From: Sva-07 sp942492715
GTDB lineage: Bacteria > Actinomycetota > Acidimicrobiia > Acidimicrobiales > Ilumatobacteraceae
Direction of reading: 5' to 3'
DNA length: 64,000 bases
NCBI GenBank assembly: GCA_942492715.1
Contig: CALOFW010000024.1
Coordinates: 7,980 to 71,979 of the forward strand
Under the pieces are notes generated by a model. The model was not told the DNA's origin and did not search any database. It worked only from the letters and a program-made list of their open reading frames with translations. Both the position numbers and the translations under genes were made by a program. Positions 14,021 through 23,300 of this stretch are shown piece after piece. Every line of letters starts with the position of its first letter. Positions within the stretch are counted from its first letter, which is position 1.

Positions 14021-15874
14021 TCAGGTCTCGACCGTCGCACCGAACAAGTAGCCGTCCAGAACCTGTTGGAGTTCGGAGGAGGCCTGGTCGTCGCTTTCGC
14101 CGAGAGTGACCCGCACCGTCATACCTCGCGGGCCGCCGGCGGTCACCTCGACGTCGCCCTGCAACCCCCGCTCGTCGAGGAGTTCCTGCACGACCTGCTC
14201 GACCGCGTCTTGACGCAGGATCGGCTTGAAGATCTTGCCGACGGCGGTCATCGGAACGGCATCGACGATGCGAATGTGTTTGGGCCATGCCGGCCGTTCG
14301 CTGATCTCGGCTTCCGCGAACTCGCGGAGTTCGTCCTCGGTGACGCTGGAGTCGGGGAGGAGCTCGACGTAACAGACCGGCAGTTCTCCGGCGTACGAAT
14401 CGGGCATTCCGACTGCTGCGGCGAGGGCAACGGCCGGGTGACGCTGAAGGGTGTTCTCGATCATCAGGGGGTCGATGTTGTGACCGCTGCGGATGATGAG
14501 GTCCTTCGACCGGCCCGCGATGTAGATCCTGCCGTCGTCGTCGGTGAACGCGAGGTCCCCGCTGTTGAGCTCCCCGTCGACGAACGTCCCGACGTTCTGC
14601 TCGGGGTCGAGATAGCCGGGCGACACCGTCGGTCCCGCGACCGTCAGCACGCCGACCTCTCCCGCGTCGCACTCCTCGCCGAGCGACCCGTCGTCGGTGA
14701 GCCGACGAACCGTGACCGTCGTGTAAGGGAGGCGGAGTCCGACCGAACCTGCGCCGCCGTCGCCTTCGAACGGATTGCAGGCGATGAGTCCCGATGCCTC
14801 GGTCATCCCGTAGATCTCGTTGAGCTTCTTACCCGTGACCGCCTCGAACTTCTCGCGCACGGCAACGGGAAGCGACGAGGCGCCCGTCAAGCCGCCCCGG
14901 ACCGAACTGATGTCGGCACCGTCGAGCGGTACTTCGGCAATCGCACCGATCGACGTCGGAACCCCGCCGGCAAGCGTGACGCCGTGGCGCTCGCAGATGC
15001 GCCAGAAATTCGAGACCATCGCCGGGTTCCTGAGTCCCGACGGAGACATCAGCACGACTTCGGACCCGCTCAGGAACGTGCTGATGCCGAGCAGGATCGT
15101 GCCCGCGACATGGAACATCGGCAAGGTGCCGGTCACGACGTCGTCGGGCCCGAGGTTCATCAGAGCAGCACACCCGAAGGCTGCAGCCAGCTGGCCCTCG
15201 TGGCTGTGCGCAGCGAGCTTCGGGACGCCCGTCGTCCCGCCGGTGTGGAAGTAGGCGGCGACATCGTCGCCGCTCCGAGGGGCAGCGAAGGACAGCCGGT
15301 CCGGCGGATGATCACCCACGGCATCGACGAGATCGACGACCCCAGCGACCGGAGGGGTCCCTGGAGGAGCCACCCGCACCAACTCGAGATCGGGCATCTG
15401 GCGCTTCAACTCGAGCGACTTCTCCCAGATGTCGAGCTGCGGATGCGGTCCGAACGTGACGAGCACGTTCGCACCCGACGCTTCCAGGAGATGACCGATG
15501 TGCTCGGGCTTCAGCAGGAAGTTGATCGGTACCGCGTAGCCGGCGGTTTCGGCCGCCCACAACACGGCATGGGTCTCGATGAGCGTCGGGAGCATGAAGG
15601 CCACCCCCGGTCGCGCGCCGCCGAGGTCGGAGAACATGTTCGCGGTTCGAGTGACCAGCCCCAGCAACTCCGCGTACGTCACACTCCGGGCCTGCTCGTC
15701 GTCATCCCCCGTCATCACCATCGTCAGCGCCGTGCGATCGCCGTGCACATCTGCGGCTCGCACGAAGACGTCGTACACGCTGTTGCCCGGCAAGCGGTCT
15801 CCGAGTGGCATCTCCGACTCGAACCGCTCGACGTCGGACAACGTCCTCAACGGACTCTCGAGCCAACTCGTCAT
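14021..15874 (-). CDS. Acyl-CoA synthetase (AMP-binding family)
   Basis: 617 residues. The adenylate-forming motifs are complete: phosphate loop YFHTGGTTGVPKLAAHSH, IYGMTEASG, LNSGDLAFTDDDGRIYIAGR (with the ATP ribose Asp and hinge Arg) and VGKIFKP with the C-terminal catalytic Lys. It activates a carboxylic acid to acyl-AMP and then acyl-CoA. The N-terminus (MTSWLESPLRTLSDVERFES) is like that of fatty-acyl-CoA synthetases of actinobacteria. Start ATG 15874 follows GGGGGAT. The gene runs over the end of the erm-like remnant's former locus. Confidence 0.9.
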   Translation of the reverse strand: MTSWLESPLRTLSDVERFESEMPLGDRLPGNSVYDVFVRAADVHGDRTALTMVMTGDDDEQARSVTYAELLGLVTRTANMFSDLGGARPGVAFMLPTLIETHAVLWAAETAGYAVPINFLLKPEHIGHLLEASGANVLVTFGPHPQLDIWEKSLELKRQMPDLELVRVAPPGTPPVAGVVDLVDAVGDHPPDRLSFAAPRSGDDVAAYFHTGGTTGVPKLAAHSHEGQLAAAFGCAALMNLGPDDVVTGTLPMFHVAGTILLGISTFLSGSEVVLMSPSGLRNPAMVSNFWRICERHGVTLAGGVPTSIGAIAEVPLDGADISSVRGGLTGASSLPVAVREKFEAVTGKKLNEIYGMTEASGLIACNPFEGDGGAGSVGLRLPYTTVTVRRLTDDGSLGEECDAGEVGVLTVAGPTVSPGYLDPEQNVGTFVDGELNSGDLAFTDDDGRIYIAGRSKDLIIRSGHNIDPLMIENTLQRHPAVALAAAVGMPDSYAGELPVCYVELLPDSSVTEDELREFAEAEISERPAWPKHIRIVDAVPMTAVGKIFKPILRQDAVEQVVQELLDERGLQGDVEVTAGGPRGMTVRVTLGESDDQASSELQQVLDGYLFGATVET

Positions 15875-16062
15875 CGTCGATCCCCCGATCGCATCGGCCC
15901 ACTGTGGCCCCGTTGCTGTCAGTCGCGCACCATAGTGGGTTCGAGGAAGTGTCGTGACCCGAGACTCCGCTCGTCGGCCGAGGGCCGGACGGCCCTGCGA
16001 CGGCCGTTGGGTGTCGGTACGGTCGTGGTGAGACAGCATCGAGCCACAACGAGGAGACCGCC

Positions 16063-17532
16063 ATGTCGTCAGATCCGATACCGGCCGGATACAACACACC
16101 GGTCCCGTCGAAGATCCTCACCCCCGACCGTGTCGACTCACGCCTGGGGGCCCTCGAGTTCACCGACGGCATACCGACCGCCGAGACGGCCGATCGGCTG
16201 TTCGACAACCTCGACCACATGCGCGCGGTCGAGGTGTTCCTCAACTGCATTCCCGCGGCCTCGATGGAGGCGATGCGCCTCGGCTACGCCGGCGTCGGCG
16301 CGGATGCCTGCCACAAGATGCTGATCATGGACGGGCTGTTGAACTCCGATGCGTTCTTCCTGACCGGCAACACCGACACGGTGTACTGCGGCGGTTTCCT
16401 CGACCTCGAGCAGGACGGGCCCACGGTGGTGGAGATCCCGCCAGGATGCGGGCCGGGCACGGTCAACGATGCGTGGTTCCGGTTCGTGATCGACATGGGC
16501 GGCCCCGGTCCCGACCGCGGCCAGGGCGGCAAGTACCTGATCCTGCCGCCCGGCTACGACGGCGACGTCCCCGACGGCTACTTCGTTGCCACGTCGTCCT
16601 CGTACAGCAACTGGATCATCCTGCGCGGGTTCCTCGTCGACGGCAAGCCCGACGCATCGACGAAGATGTTCGAGGACGGGTTGAAGATCTATCCACTCTC
16701 CCGAGCGGCCAACCCGCCGGCGATGGAGTTCCTGTCGGAGATCGGAGACCTGTTCAACACGGTCCACGCCAACGACGTGCAGTTCTACGACGAGCTCGCC
16801 CCGGTGATCCAACGCGAACCGATCGAGATGATCGACGTGGAGACACGCGGGCTGCTCGCCTCGATCGGCATCCACAAGGACCGTCCGTTCGCGCCCGACG
16901 AGCGGATGCGGAGCATCCTCGTCGACGCCGCCGCGGTCGCCAATGCAACCGCCCGTGCCATCGCGTTCCGTTGGCGCACCGATGAAGCACGGATCTACGA
17001 CGACCGCAAGTGGCACACCTACTTCGTCGGCGGCGACTACCAGTGGCTCCGCGACGAAGGTCGTGGAGGTCGCTACCTCGATGCACGGACGTTCTTCTTC
17101 TACGTGGCGACGGTCAACACGCCGGCCATGGCGCTCGAGATCGTCGGTGCCGGATCGCAGTACGCGGGCGTCGATGTCGACGCCGACGGCAACTTCTTCG
17201 ACGGGTCGAAGCACTACCGGTTGCGCCTACCCGCCGACGTGCCCGCCAGGAACTTCTGGTCGATCTGTGTGTACGACCCCCAGACGCGGTCGGAACTCCA
17301 GACCGGCCAACCGTTTCCGAGCCTCAACGATCTCCGTGGCTCCCTGCAGACCAACGGCGACGGTTCGGTCGACATCCTGTTCGGTCCCGAGGAGCCAGCC
17401 GAGCTGGCCACGAACTGGATCCAGACAGTGCCGGGCAAGGGCTGGTTCGCGGCGCTGCGCCTCTACGGCCCGCTCGACGCCTGGTTCGACCAGACCTGGC
17501 GTCCCGGCGACATCGAACTCGTCGACGACTGA
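16063..17532 (+). CDS. DUF1254/DUF1214-domain protein
   Basis: 489 residues, the usual size for the family. The N-terminal half has 'NTDTVYCGGFLDLEQDGPTV' and VEIPPGC (DUF1254). The C-terminal half has FWSICVYDPQTRSELQTG, LNDLRGSLQTNGDGSVDILF and AALRLYGPLDAWFDQTWRPG (DUF1214). Family members are conserved in actinobacteria and proteobacteria, but their chemistry is not settled. No signal peptide is seen. ATG 16063 follows GAGGAG. It is divergent from the acyl-CoA synthetase with 188 bases between them. Confidence 0.85.
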   Translation: MSSDPIPAGYNTPVPSKILTPDRVDSRLGALEFTDGIPTAETADRLFDNLDHMRAVEVFLNCIPAASMEAMRLGYAGVGADACHKMLIMDGLLNSDAFFLTGNTDTVYCGGFLDLEQDGPTVVEIPPGCGPGTVNDAWFRFVIDMGGPGPDRGQGGKYLILPPGYDGDVPDGYFVATSSSYSNWIILRGFLVDGKPDASTKMFEDGLKIYPLSRAANPPAMEFLSEIGDLFNTVHANDVQFYDELAPVIQREPIEMIDVETRGLLASIGIHKDRPFAPDERMRSILVDAAAVANATARAIAFRWRTDEARIYDDRKWHTYFVGGDYQWLRDEGRGGRYLDARTFFFYVATVNTPAMALEIVGAGSQYAGVDVDADGNFFDGSKHYRLRLPADVPARNFWSICVYDPQTRSELQTGQPFPSLNDLRGSLQTNGDGSVDILFGPEEPAELATNWIQTVPGKGWFAALRLYGPLDAWFDQTWRPGDIELVDD

Positions 17533-17587
17533 TCTCTTCGGACTCGACCGGAAGTTCGCAAGGACATGGGATCGCCACCCTGCGACC

Positions 17588-17672
17588 AACCCTGCGACAC
17601 GGCTGTGCGCACACTGGCGCGACACCGACTCCCTCCTCAGCCCGGCCATGCGAGCCCTCACGAGGAGCGATC
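17588..17672 (+). promoter_or_regulatory. Second copy of the MazF-module leader
   Basis: Bases 17588-17638 match 533-581. CTCCTC (17633-17638) can pair with the ribosome site GAGGAG (17662-17667), five bases before ATG 17673. TGTGCGCACA (17604-17613) is a perfect 10-bp palindrome. See the copy at 533-614. Confidence 0.5.
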
Positions 17673-17750
17673 ATGCACCACGGCGTTCGCCGCCGGCACG
17701 ACTGCCGGATCCACCCAGTGCCAGCTCCTGGTGGTGGCTGCCAATGCTAG
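17673..17750 (+). CDS. Possible 25-residue leader peptide
   Basis: ATG 17673 has a GAGGAG ribosome site at the same spacing as the 58-residue gene at 615. It encodes MHHGVRRRHDCRIHPVPAPG plus five more residues, including three Cys in all. The His/Arg/Pro-rich N-terminus resembles that of the gene at 615, which may mean a shortened relative. It ends 11 bases before the antitoxin start. Whether it is translated cannot be told from sequence alone. Confidence 0.3.
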   Translation: MHHGVRRRHDCRIHPVPAPGGGCQC

Positions 17751-17761
17751 CATCTGATGCC

Positions 17762-17968
17762 ATGACGACTCGGACGACGTTCACGATGGACGAGTCGCTC
17801 GCCGAGCAGGCACGACGCCTCGGCGTCAACGTCTCCGCCGCTGCGCGCGATGGCGTCGCCGCCGCCGTCCTGGCCGCCCAACTCGAACAGGACCGAGCCG
17901 CCTACCTCGCGAAGCCCGAACGCATCGACGAGTTCTGGACCGGCGTCGAGGCCTGGGGCGACGAGTGA
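17762..17968 (+). CDS. Antitoxin of a MazF/CcdB-like module
   Basis: 68 residues. RTTFTMDESLAEQARRLGVN is a ribbon-helix-helix-like N-terminus. The sequence then resembles CcdA-type antitoxins (AARDGVAAAVLAAQLEQDRA) with a C-terminal acidic toxin-binding tail (EFWTGVEAWGDE). TAGCAT (17748-17753) lies eight bases before ATG 17762, so the transcript is leaderless or nearly so. The stop overlaps the next start in GTGA (17965-17968). Confidence 0.75.
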   Translation: MTTRTTFTMDESLAEQARRLGVNVSAAARDGVAAAVLAAQLEQDRAAYLAKPERIDEFWTGVEAWGDE

Positions 17969-18273
17969 ACCGCGGCGACGTCTGGCTCGCCGAGGTCGGA
18001 CGCAAGCGCCGTCCCGTGGTGGTCATCACTCGCACCGAAGTGCTCGACGTCCGCTCGCTCGTCACCGTCGCCGAGATCTCCACCTCGAGCCGAGGGCTCG
18101 CCGCCGAGGTCGCGATCGATCACGTCGCGGCCGGCCTCGACCGGGACTGCGTCGTCAACGCCGACGGGCTCCACACCGTCGCCCAGTCGACACTCACCAC
18201 CCGGGTCGGCCAGCTCGACGACCCCACGCTCTCGCGTGTGTGCGCTGCGGTGAAGTACGCGCTCGGCTGCTGA
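17965..18273 (+). CDS. MazF-family toxin
   Basis: 102 residues. NRGDVWLAEVGRKRRPVVVI is the MazF N-terminal block. LVTVAEISTSSRGLAAEVAI and DCVVNADGLHTVAQSTLTTR give the middle strand and the 's.......d.l.tv....l' block typical of this subfamily, in which Asp-Gly-Leu precedes the last core strand. Presumed mRNA endoribonuclease. It is coupled to the antitoxin by a 4-base overlap and preceded by a leader copied from the first MazF locus. Confidence 0.82.
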   Translation: MNRGDVWLAEVGRKRRPVVVITRTEVLDVRSLVTVAEISTSSRGLAAEVAIDHVAAGLDRDCVVNADGLHTVAQSTLTTRVGQLDDPTLSRVCAAVKYALGC

Positions 18274-18296
18274 GCGCACAGCGGACGCATCACCAC

Positions 18297-18346
18297 ATTT
18301 GCGTTGCGTTCCGGGTGAGCCGCCCCACCCGAATCCTCACGCAAAC
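18297..18346. repeat. 50-bp palindromic repeat, copy 1
   Basis: TTTGCGT...ACGCAAA outer arms and CGGGTG/CACCCG inner arms; 50 bp. It lies between convergent genes (MazF toxin and lipoprotein). Confidence 0.8.
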
Positions 18347-18361
18347 GTGGAGGGGCGGGGG

Positions 18362-19346
18362 TCACGTCGGGCAGGTGACGACGGCGGTTCCCTCGGCTTC
18401 CTCACTCAGGTCGGGATCACTGTCGGATGTGTGCTCGAAGGTGCCCGTGTACGTCACGGTGGAGCCGTCGAACGAGAGCCCGTCGGCGCTGCCGCTCGCC
18501 GTCGAGATCACACTGGACCATCGGTCGTCACCATCGATCACGTACACGCCGCCGATGACACCGTCGCCGTCGGGTCGCACGTCGAACTGCAGCTGGCGAT
18601 TCTCGGTGGCGAGGTAGTTGATCGTGATGTCGATCGAGTCGGGCGCAGCCACCTGGCAGGTCGTGCTGTCGGCCGCGAACAGCGGGAACGTGAACGCCTC
18701 GCCCGCGACCTCGAAGCTGGCCGGTTCGATGCCGCAGTTGACCGCGACGGTGACCTCCACCGTCGGAGTGTCCATCTCGCCTTCCGACATCGCGATCCGG
18801 TCCTGGCGCACGCCTGTGCCCACGTAGCTGAGCGTGTTGGCGTCGTTGTCGATACCGAGCTCGCCATCGAACGGCTGGGCGCTGTACTGGATCCAGCTGT
18901 CGGCGTCGCCCTCGTCGGAGTCGGCGGTGAACCGGCCGATCCAGCCGTCGTCGACCCGGTCGGCGTTGAGGGTCATCGAGCCGAACTCGCTGGTGACCGC
19001 GAGCGCGATCACGTCGTCGGAGAAGGTGCAGTTGAACGAGCCGCCGGCTTCGTTGGCGGTGTGGTCGATCGTGCGCCCGTCGACCGTGACCACGGCGTGG
19101 CCCGGTTCGGCCGACACGGTGACCGGTCCTGCAGCGAGCGCTCCGGGGACGGCCTCCATGCCACCCGAGTCGTCACCCGTGGCGTCGTCACCGCCGGTCG
19201 CGTCGCCGACTGCGGCGTCGTCCGTCGACCTGGTCGAACGGCGAACCGTCACCGACGTCGAGTCCGCCGCCACCACATCCGGCCTGCAGTGCGGCCGAGC
19301 CCACGATGGCGAGTACCGCCCATGTGCCTGCGCGAGTGCGTTGCAT
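18362..19346 (-). pseudogene. Lipoprotein gene with a single-base insertion
   Basis: ATG 19346 follows AAAGGGGG and encodes a good lipoprotein signal, MQRTRAGTWAVLAIVGSAAL then QAGC (lipid Cys24), continuing GGGGLDVGDGSPFDQVD. An extra base at 19223 then breaks the frame. Skipping it gives DDAAVGDATGGDDATGD and a 280-residue, beta-rich domain with three or four Cys (SFNCTFSDDVIALAV, VAVNCGIEPASFEV, TTCQVAAPDSIDITI, final VVTCPT). Codon use is good on both sides, so the intact gene would make ~327 residues. Function is unknown. It may be a real lesion or a sequencing error. Confidence 0.65.
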
Positions 19347-19506
19347 CGGCGCCCCCTTTCCCCTCGTCGGAGCGTGCCCCGCCTGCGACCGTACCGAACA
19401 CGCCATGCAGGGTCAACGGCCGATCGACGAGCGGGATCCCCGACGCCGTCACGTTCGGCGTCGCCGTCTCGTCCCGCCTCGGCCGACGATCCCATAGCCT
19501 CGCCCC

Positions 19507-20472
19507 ATGCGGATCATCGTCGTCGGAGCCGGAGCGGTCGGCGGGGTCGTCGCTGCCAACCTCGCACTGGCGGGTATGCCGGTGGTCGCCGTCGCCCGCG
19601 GCGAGCACGCCCGGGTGATGCGCGAGTCCGGGCTGCGCTACGAGTCGCCCACCGGCACCCGGATCGTCGACCTGCCCGTCGCCACGTCGGTCGGCGAGAT
19701 CGACGTCACCGACGACGACGTGTTCATGCTCGGCGTCAAGAGCCAGGACACCGTCGGCGTGCTGAACGACCTCCGCGCCGCCGGCGTCACCGACCAGCCG
19801 ATCGTGTGCATGCAGAACGGCGTCGCCAACGAACGCCAGGCGCTGCGCCTGTTCCCGAACGTGTACGGCATGGTCGTCATGCTCCCCGCCGACCACCTCG
19901 CCCCCGGCGTCGTGCGGGTCTGGACCGCACCGAGCTCCGGGCTCCTCGACGTCGGCCGCTACCCGCACGGCGTCGACGACCTGAGCGTGCAGCTCGCCGC
20001 CACGCTCGAAGCGGCGACGTTCGGCTCGATCCCGCGCGCCGACATCATGAGCTGGAAGTACCGCAAGCTGCTGATGAACCTCGGCAACGCCGTCGAAGCG
20101 GTGTGCGGCCGGGACGCACGCCTCGGCGAGATGGTGCGGGCCGAAGGCGAGGCGGTGCTCGCCGCGGCAGGGATCACGGTGGTCAGCACCGAGGAGGACC
20201 TGGCCCGCCGCGGCGACGCGTTGAAGATCCAGCCCGTCGGCGACGAACCACACCGCGCCGGAGGATCGTCGTGGCAGAGCCTGCAACGCGGCACCGGCAC
20301 GATCGAGACCGACTACCTCACCGGCGAGATCGTGCTGCTCGGCCGACTCCACGGCGTCCCGACCCCCGCCAATCAGGCGCTGCAGCAGGCCGCCGCCGAG
20401 ATGGCCCGCACCGGCGAAGCCCCGGCCTCACGCACCGTCGACGACGTGTTCAGATCGATCGACGCGGCCTGA
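19507..20472 (+). CDS. Ketopantoate reductase-family (PanE/ApbA) oxidoreductase
   Basis: 321 residues. The N-terminal NADP-binding motif is MRIIVVGAGAVGGVVAANLA. VKSQDT, VCMQNGVANE and the helix MSWKYRKLLMNLGNAVEAVC carry the family's conserved Lys and Asn. GSSWQSLQRGTGTIETDYL is the usual C-terminal 'sSm.qD...gr.tEid' block. It may make pantoate for CoA or act on another 2-keto acid. TAGCCT (19495-19500) lies six bases before ATG 19507: leaderless. Confidence 0.8.
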   Translation: MRIIVVGAGAVGGVVAANLALAGMPVVAVARGEHARVMRESGLRYESPTGTRIVDLPVATSVGEIDVTDDDVFMLGVKSQDTVGVLNDLRAAGVTDQPIVCMQNGVANERQALRLFPNVYGMVVMLPADHLAPGVVRVWTAPSSGLLDVGRYPHGVDDLSVQLAATLEAATFGSIPRADIMSWKYRKLLMNLGNAVEAVCGRDARLGEMVRAEGEAVLAAAGITVVSTEEDLARRGDALKIQPVGDEPHRAGGSSWQSLQRGTGTIETDYLTGEIVLLGRLHGVPTPANQALQQAAAEMARTGEAPASRTVDDVFRSIDAA

Positions 20473-20485
20473 CACCCGTTCGGCG

Positions 20486-20950
20486 ATGAGCGAGACTGAC
20501 TCGGTGCTCGCCCGCTCCGCCATCGTGTTCGTCATCGTCGGGGCGACGGCCGTCGCAGCGTGCGGCGACGACGCTGCGTCAGGACCGACCCCGTCATCCG
20601 CATCCGCCCCGCCCTCGACGAGCCTCGGGACCAGCGCCGACGAGCAGGCATTTCCCGACATCCTCGACGTCGCCGTCTCCGCCGAGGACGACGCGTTCCG
20701 GTTCGACGTCACCGTTTCGTCGCCGTACGACACGCCCGAGCGCTACGCCGACGCGTGGCGGATCGTCGCCCCGGACGGCACCGAGCTCGGCGTGCGCGAA
20801 CTCACCCACGACCACGCCGCGGAGCAGCCGTTCACCCGGTCGCTCACCGACGTCGCGATCCCGCCCGACGTGACGGAGGTGACCATCGAGGGACGCGATC
20901 TGGTCAACGGCTGGGGCGGCGCCACGATGACCGTGACGATCGAACGCTGA
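20486..20950 (+). CDS. Small lipoprotein of unknown function
   Basis: 154 residues. Signal segment SAIVFVIVGATAVAAC gives lipid Cys26, followed by a Ser/Pro linker and a ~100-residue single beta domain (AFRFDVTVSSPYDTPERYAD, VTEVTIEGRDLVNGWGGATM). It starts 14 bases after the PanE-like gene, so the two are probably one transcript. No family was recognised. Confidence 0.65.
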   Translation: MSETDSVLARSAIVFVIVGATAVAACGDDAASGPTPSSASAPPSTSLGTSADEQAFPDILDVAVSAEDDAFRFDVTVSSPYDTPERYADAWRIVAPDGTELGVRELTHDHAAEQPFTRSLTDVAIPPDVTEVTIEGRDLVNGWGGATMTVTIER

Positions 20951-20986
20951 CGATCGAACGCTCGAACGCTGACGATCGAACGCTGA
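20937..20986 (+). repeat. Short tandem repeats over a stop codon
   Basis: CGATCGAACGCTGA occurs at 20937-20950 and 20973-20986, with a variant at 20951-20964. The first copy contains the lipoprotein stop, so the array probably arose by slippage at the gene's end. Confidence 0.6.
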
Positions 20987-20992
20987 GGTCGG

Positions 20993-21841
20993 CTACCGCG
21001 CGTCGGCGAGGGGCGTCGCGTCGGGCGGGATGCGCAGCGCGGTCATCTGCGTCGACTGCATCACGAGACGATCCTCGCTGTCCCACGCTTCGCAGATCTC
21101 GTCGGCGTAGCCATCGTGGATCACCTGCACACGGAACCGCAGCCGCAACGGCCCCGGCACCGGGATCGCACGGTTGTAGACCGTGATCGCCAGCGTCGGC
21201 ACCCACCCCGTCTGCACCACCCCGAACGTCGCCGGCGGCATCACGTCCGACGCGTAGAGCAACCCGACGGTGTCGAACACGTCGTCGACCTCGTCACGCA
21301 GATACGACCGGAACTCGCCACCGCCGACCGCCGTCGGCCCGTCGGGCGTCATCTTGAAGCCCGCGTCGGGGTCGAACCGCAACGAGATGCCGCGCTCGTC
21401 GGACATCGGCGACTGCGCCAGGCCCTCGAGCGCGGGGAACGGGCACGGGGCGATCTCGCCCCAGAACGGCGCGGTCGCCTCGTGCAGCGTCCCGAGCGTG
21501 AACTGCGCACGCACCCCACGGACGCCGTCGACACCGATCGTCGCGTTGACCTGGCTGGCGGTCTTGCCGACCCGGTCGACCTCGGTGACGATCTGCGCCG
21601 GGCCGAGGTCGGGCGACGACAGGAACTGCGCCGACGCGGAGATGACGTGCTCGTGCGTCGAGCCGGCCTCCCGCGCAGCGTCGAGCGCCGCCCGACCGAG
21701 ACAGGCGAGCATGTAGCCGCCGTTCGGCTTCGAGCCCATGATCGCGTACTCGTCGACGAGCTCGACGTCGTAGTGCCGGCGCCCGACATCGTCGTGGCCG
21801 CGTGGAACGATCGAGGTCGCCGCTTCGAAGGTGGTGGGCAT
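20993..21841 (-). CDS. Thioesterase-family (double hotdog, TesB-like) protein
   Basis: 282 residues. IMGSKPNGGYMLACLGRAAL and TGWVPTLAITVYNRAIPVPG with LRLRFRVQVIHDGYADEICE match the acyl-CoA thioesterase-like family made of two hotdog folds: 'p.GG...al..ra......' and 'D......'. EAWDSEDRLVMQSTQ is the usual 'lwD..G.lva.a.Q' end. It likely hydrolyses acyl-CoA esters. Start ATG 21841 follows AAGGA. Confidence 0.72.
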   Translation of the reverse strand: MPTTFEAATSIVPRGHDDVGRRHYDVELVDEYAIMGSKPNGGYMLACLGRAALDAAREAGSTHEHVISASAQFLSSPDLGPAQIVTEVDRVGKTASQVNATIGVDGVRGVRAQFTLGTLHEATAPFWGEIAPCPFPALEGLAQSPMSDERGISLRFDPDAGFKMTPDGPTAVGGGEFRSYLRDEVDDVFDTVGLLYASDVMPPATFGVVQTGWVPTLAITVYNRAIPVPGPLRLRFRVQVIHDGYADEICEAWDSEDRLVMQSTQMTALRIPPDATPLADAR

Positions 21842-21998
21842 CGGAATCCTTGGAAGGTGGGGGTCGGGATCGTGCGCCGCCGCGCCACGATCGCACGAGG
21901 GTAGCGACGAGACGCCGCGCCGGTCAGATCGCACGACCGCTCGGGGCGACACTGCGCCGGGGCCGCCAGCGGGCGCGTTGCGAGCACCGAATTCCGGT

Positions 21999-23180
21999 TC
22001 AGCGGAGCTGGTCGGCGATCGCGTCGGCCACGGTGTGGGCGTCACGGTCGATCGCCCAGAGCGTTCCCGTCAGCGGGACACGGAAGCCCACGAACCCGAG
22101 GCCCGGCCGGGGCACGGCGTCGGTCGGACGACCGTCGTCGTCGAGCACGCCGAGGTGACCCACGAGCGACTCCAGCGCGGTCCGATAGCCGGTCGCAGCG
22201 ATCACGTGGTCGACCTCCACGTGGCTTCCGTCGACCAGTCGTGCGCCCGCCGCGTCGAGGTCGGCAACGGCGTCGACCACCCGCACTCGACCGGACCGGA
22301 TCAACTCGACGATGCCGTCCGCCGTCATCGGCTCCTTGCACTCGCCGAGCAACTGCATCATCGGCCGTTCCGGCTCCGGGAGATAGTCGCGCGGGCCGTA
22401 GATCCCGCGCTCGAGCCACGGCACGATCCGATCCAACCACGCGTCCGGTAGCACCTCACCGGCCGGCGCGAACGGAGTGGAGGGCACGCCCACGACCTCG
22501 CGGGGCAGCACCTGCGGAGCGCTCCGCACCGCCCACGTGACGTCGACGCCGGCGCCGGCGAGGTCGACGCAGATCTCACCACCGGAACTGCCGGCGCCGA
22601 CCACGAGCACCCGTGCGTCCATGTGGTCGTCGGGACTGCGGTAGTCCGCTGCGTGCAGGAACCTGCCCGAGAACCGTTCGACTCCCGGCCACGACGGCAT
22701 CTTCGGCGCACGGGAAGCCCCGGTCGCCACGACGACGGCATCGACGCGCCGATCTCCCGACGGACCGGCCACCTCCCACCTCCGTCCGGTGGGCTCGATC
22801 GTCGACACCTCCGCGTCAGCACCCAATTGGCACTCCAGTCGGTGATGAGCTGCGTACCGTTCGAGGTAGGTCACGATGTCGTCGCGCCCGACCCAACGGC
22901 CCAGCGACCGTTCCATCCGATACCCCGGCAGGTCGGACATCCACCGCACCGTGTTCAAGCGCAGCGAGTCGTAGCGGTCGGCCCAGGACGAACCGATGCG
23001 CTCGTCGCGATCGAGCACGATCGCCCTCACCTGCGCCCGGCGGAGCAGCGCCGCCGTCGCCAGACCGGCCGGCCCGGCGCCGATCACCGCCACCGTCGAC
23101 GCATCGTCCGCCGGTAGCGGCGCGGCCCACGGCCGCACCCGCTCGACGAAACGTCTCGCCACGAGATCCGGTCGGTCCAC
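21999..23180 (-). CDS. Flavin-containing monooxygenase-type FAD/NADPH oxidoreductase
   Basis: 393 residues. FAD-binding VAVIGAGPAGLATAALLRRA and NADPH-binding ARVLVVGAGSSGGEICVDLA are both present, with VVVATGASRAPKMPSWPG and VIAATGYRTALESLV as the family's two 'ATG' motifs. SLRLNTVRWMSDLPGY resembles the group of putative flavoprotein monooxygenases (CzcO/Baeyer-Villiger-like). Start GTG 23180 has GGAG upstream. The substrate is unknown. Confidence 0.82.
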   Translation of the reverse strand: MDRPDLVARRFVERVRPWAAPLPADDASTVAVIGAGPAGLATAALLRRAQVRAIVLDRDERIGSSWADRYDSLRLNTVRWMSDLPGYRMERSLGRWVGRDDIVTYLERYAAHHRLECQLGADAEVSTIEPTGRRWEVAGPSGDRRVDAVVVATGASRAPKMPSWPGVERFSGRFLHAADYRSPDDHMDARVLVVGAGSSGGEICVDLAGAGVDVTWAVRSAPQVLPREVVGVPSTPFAPAGEVLPDAWLDRIVPWLERGIYGPRDYLPEPERPMMQLLGECKEPMTADGIVELIRSGRVRVVDAVADLDAAGARLVDGSHVEVDHVIAATGYRTALESLVGHLGVLDDDGRPTDAVPRPGLGFVGFRVPLTGTLWAIDRDAHTVADAIADQLR

Positions 23181-23300
23181 GATGTCTCCGGACCCTACCT
23201 TCGCCCCGGTCCGTTGGTTCCGGGTGGATGCCGAGGGCTGCTGACGCCGAGTATCGCTGGACGACAGGCACGACCGGGCCCGGGGCGCGAGACTGAGACG

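Noticed and set aside
13853..16324. Long open frame (~820 codons) on the plus strand opposite the acyl-CoA synthetase
   Set aside because: All AMP-binding motifs are on the minus strand; the plus frame has no domain and the composition of an antisense shadow.
18297..18346. The 50-bp repeats considered as ordinary rho-independent terminators
   Set aside because: Some lie upstream of genes rather than at transcript ends, none has a T-tract, and all share one orientation whatever the gene direction.
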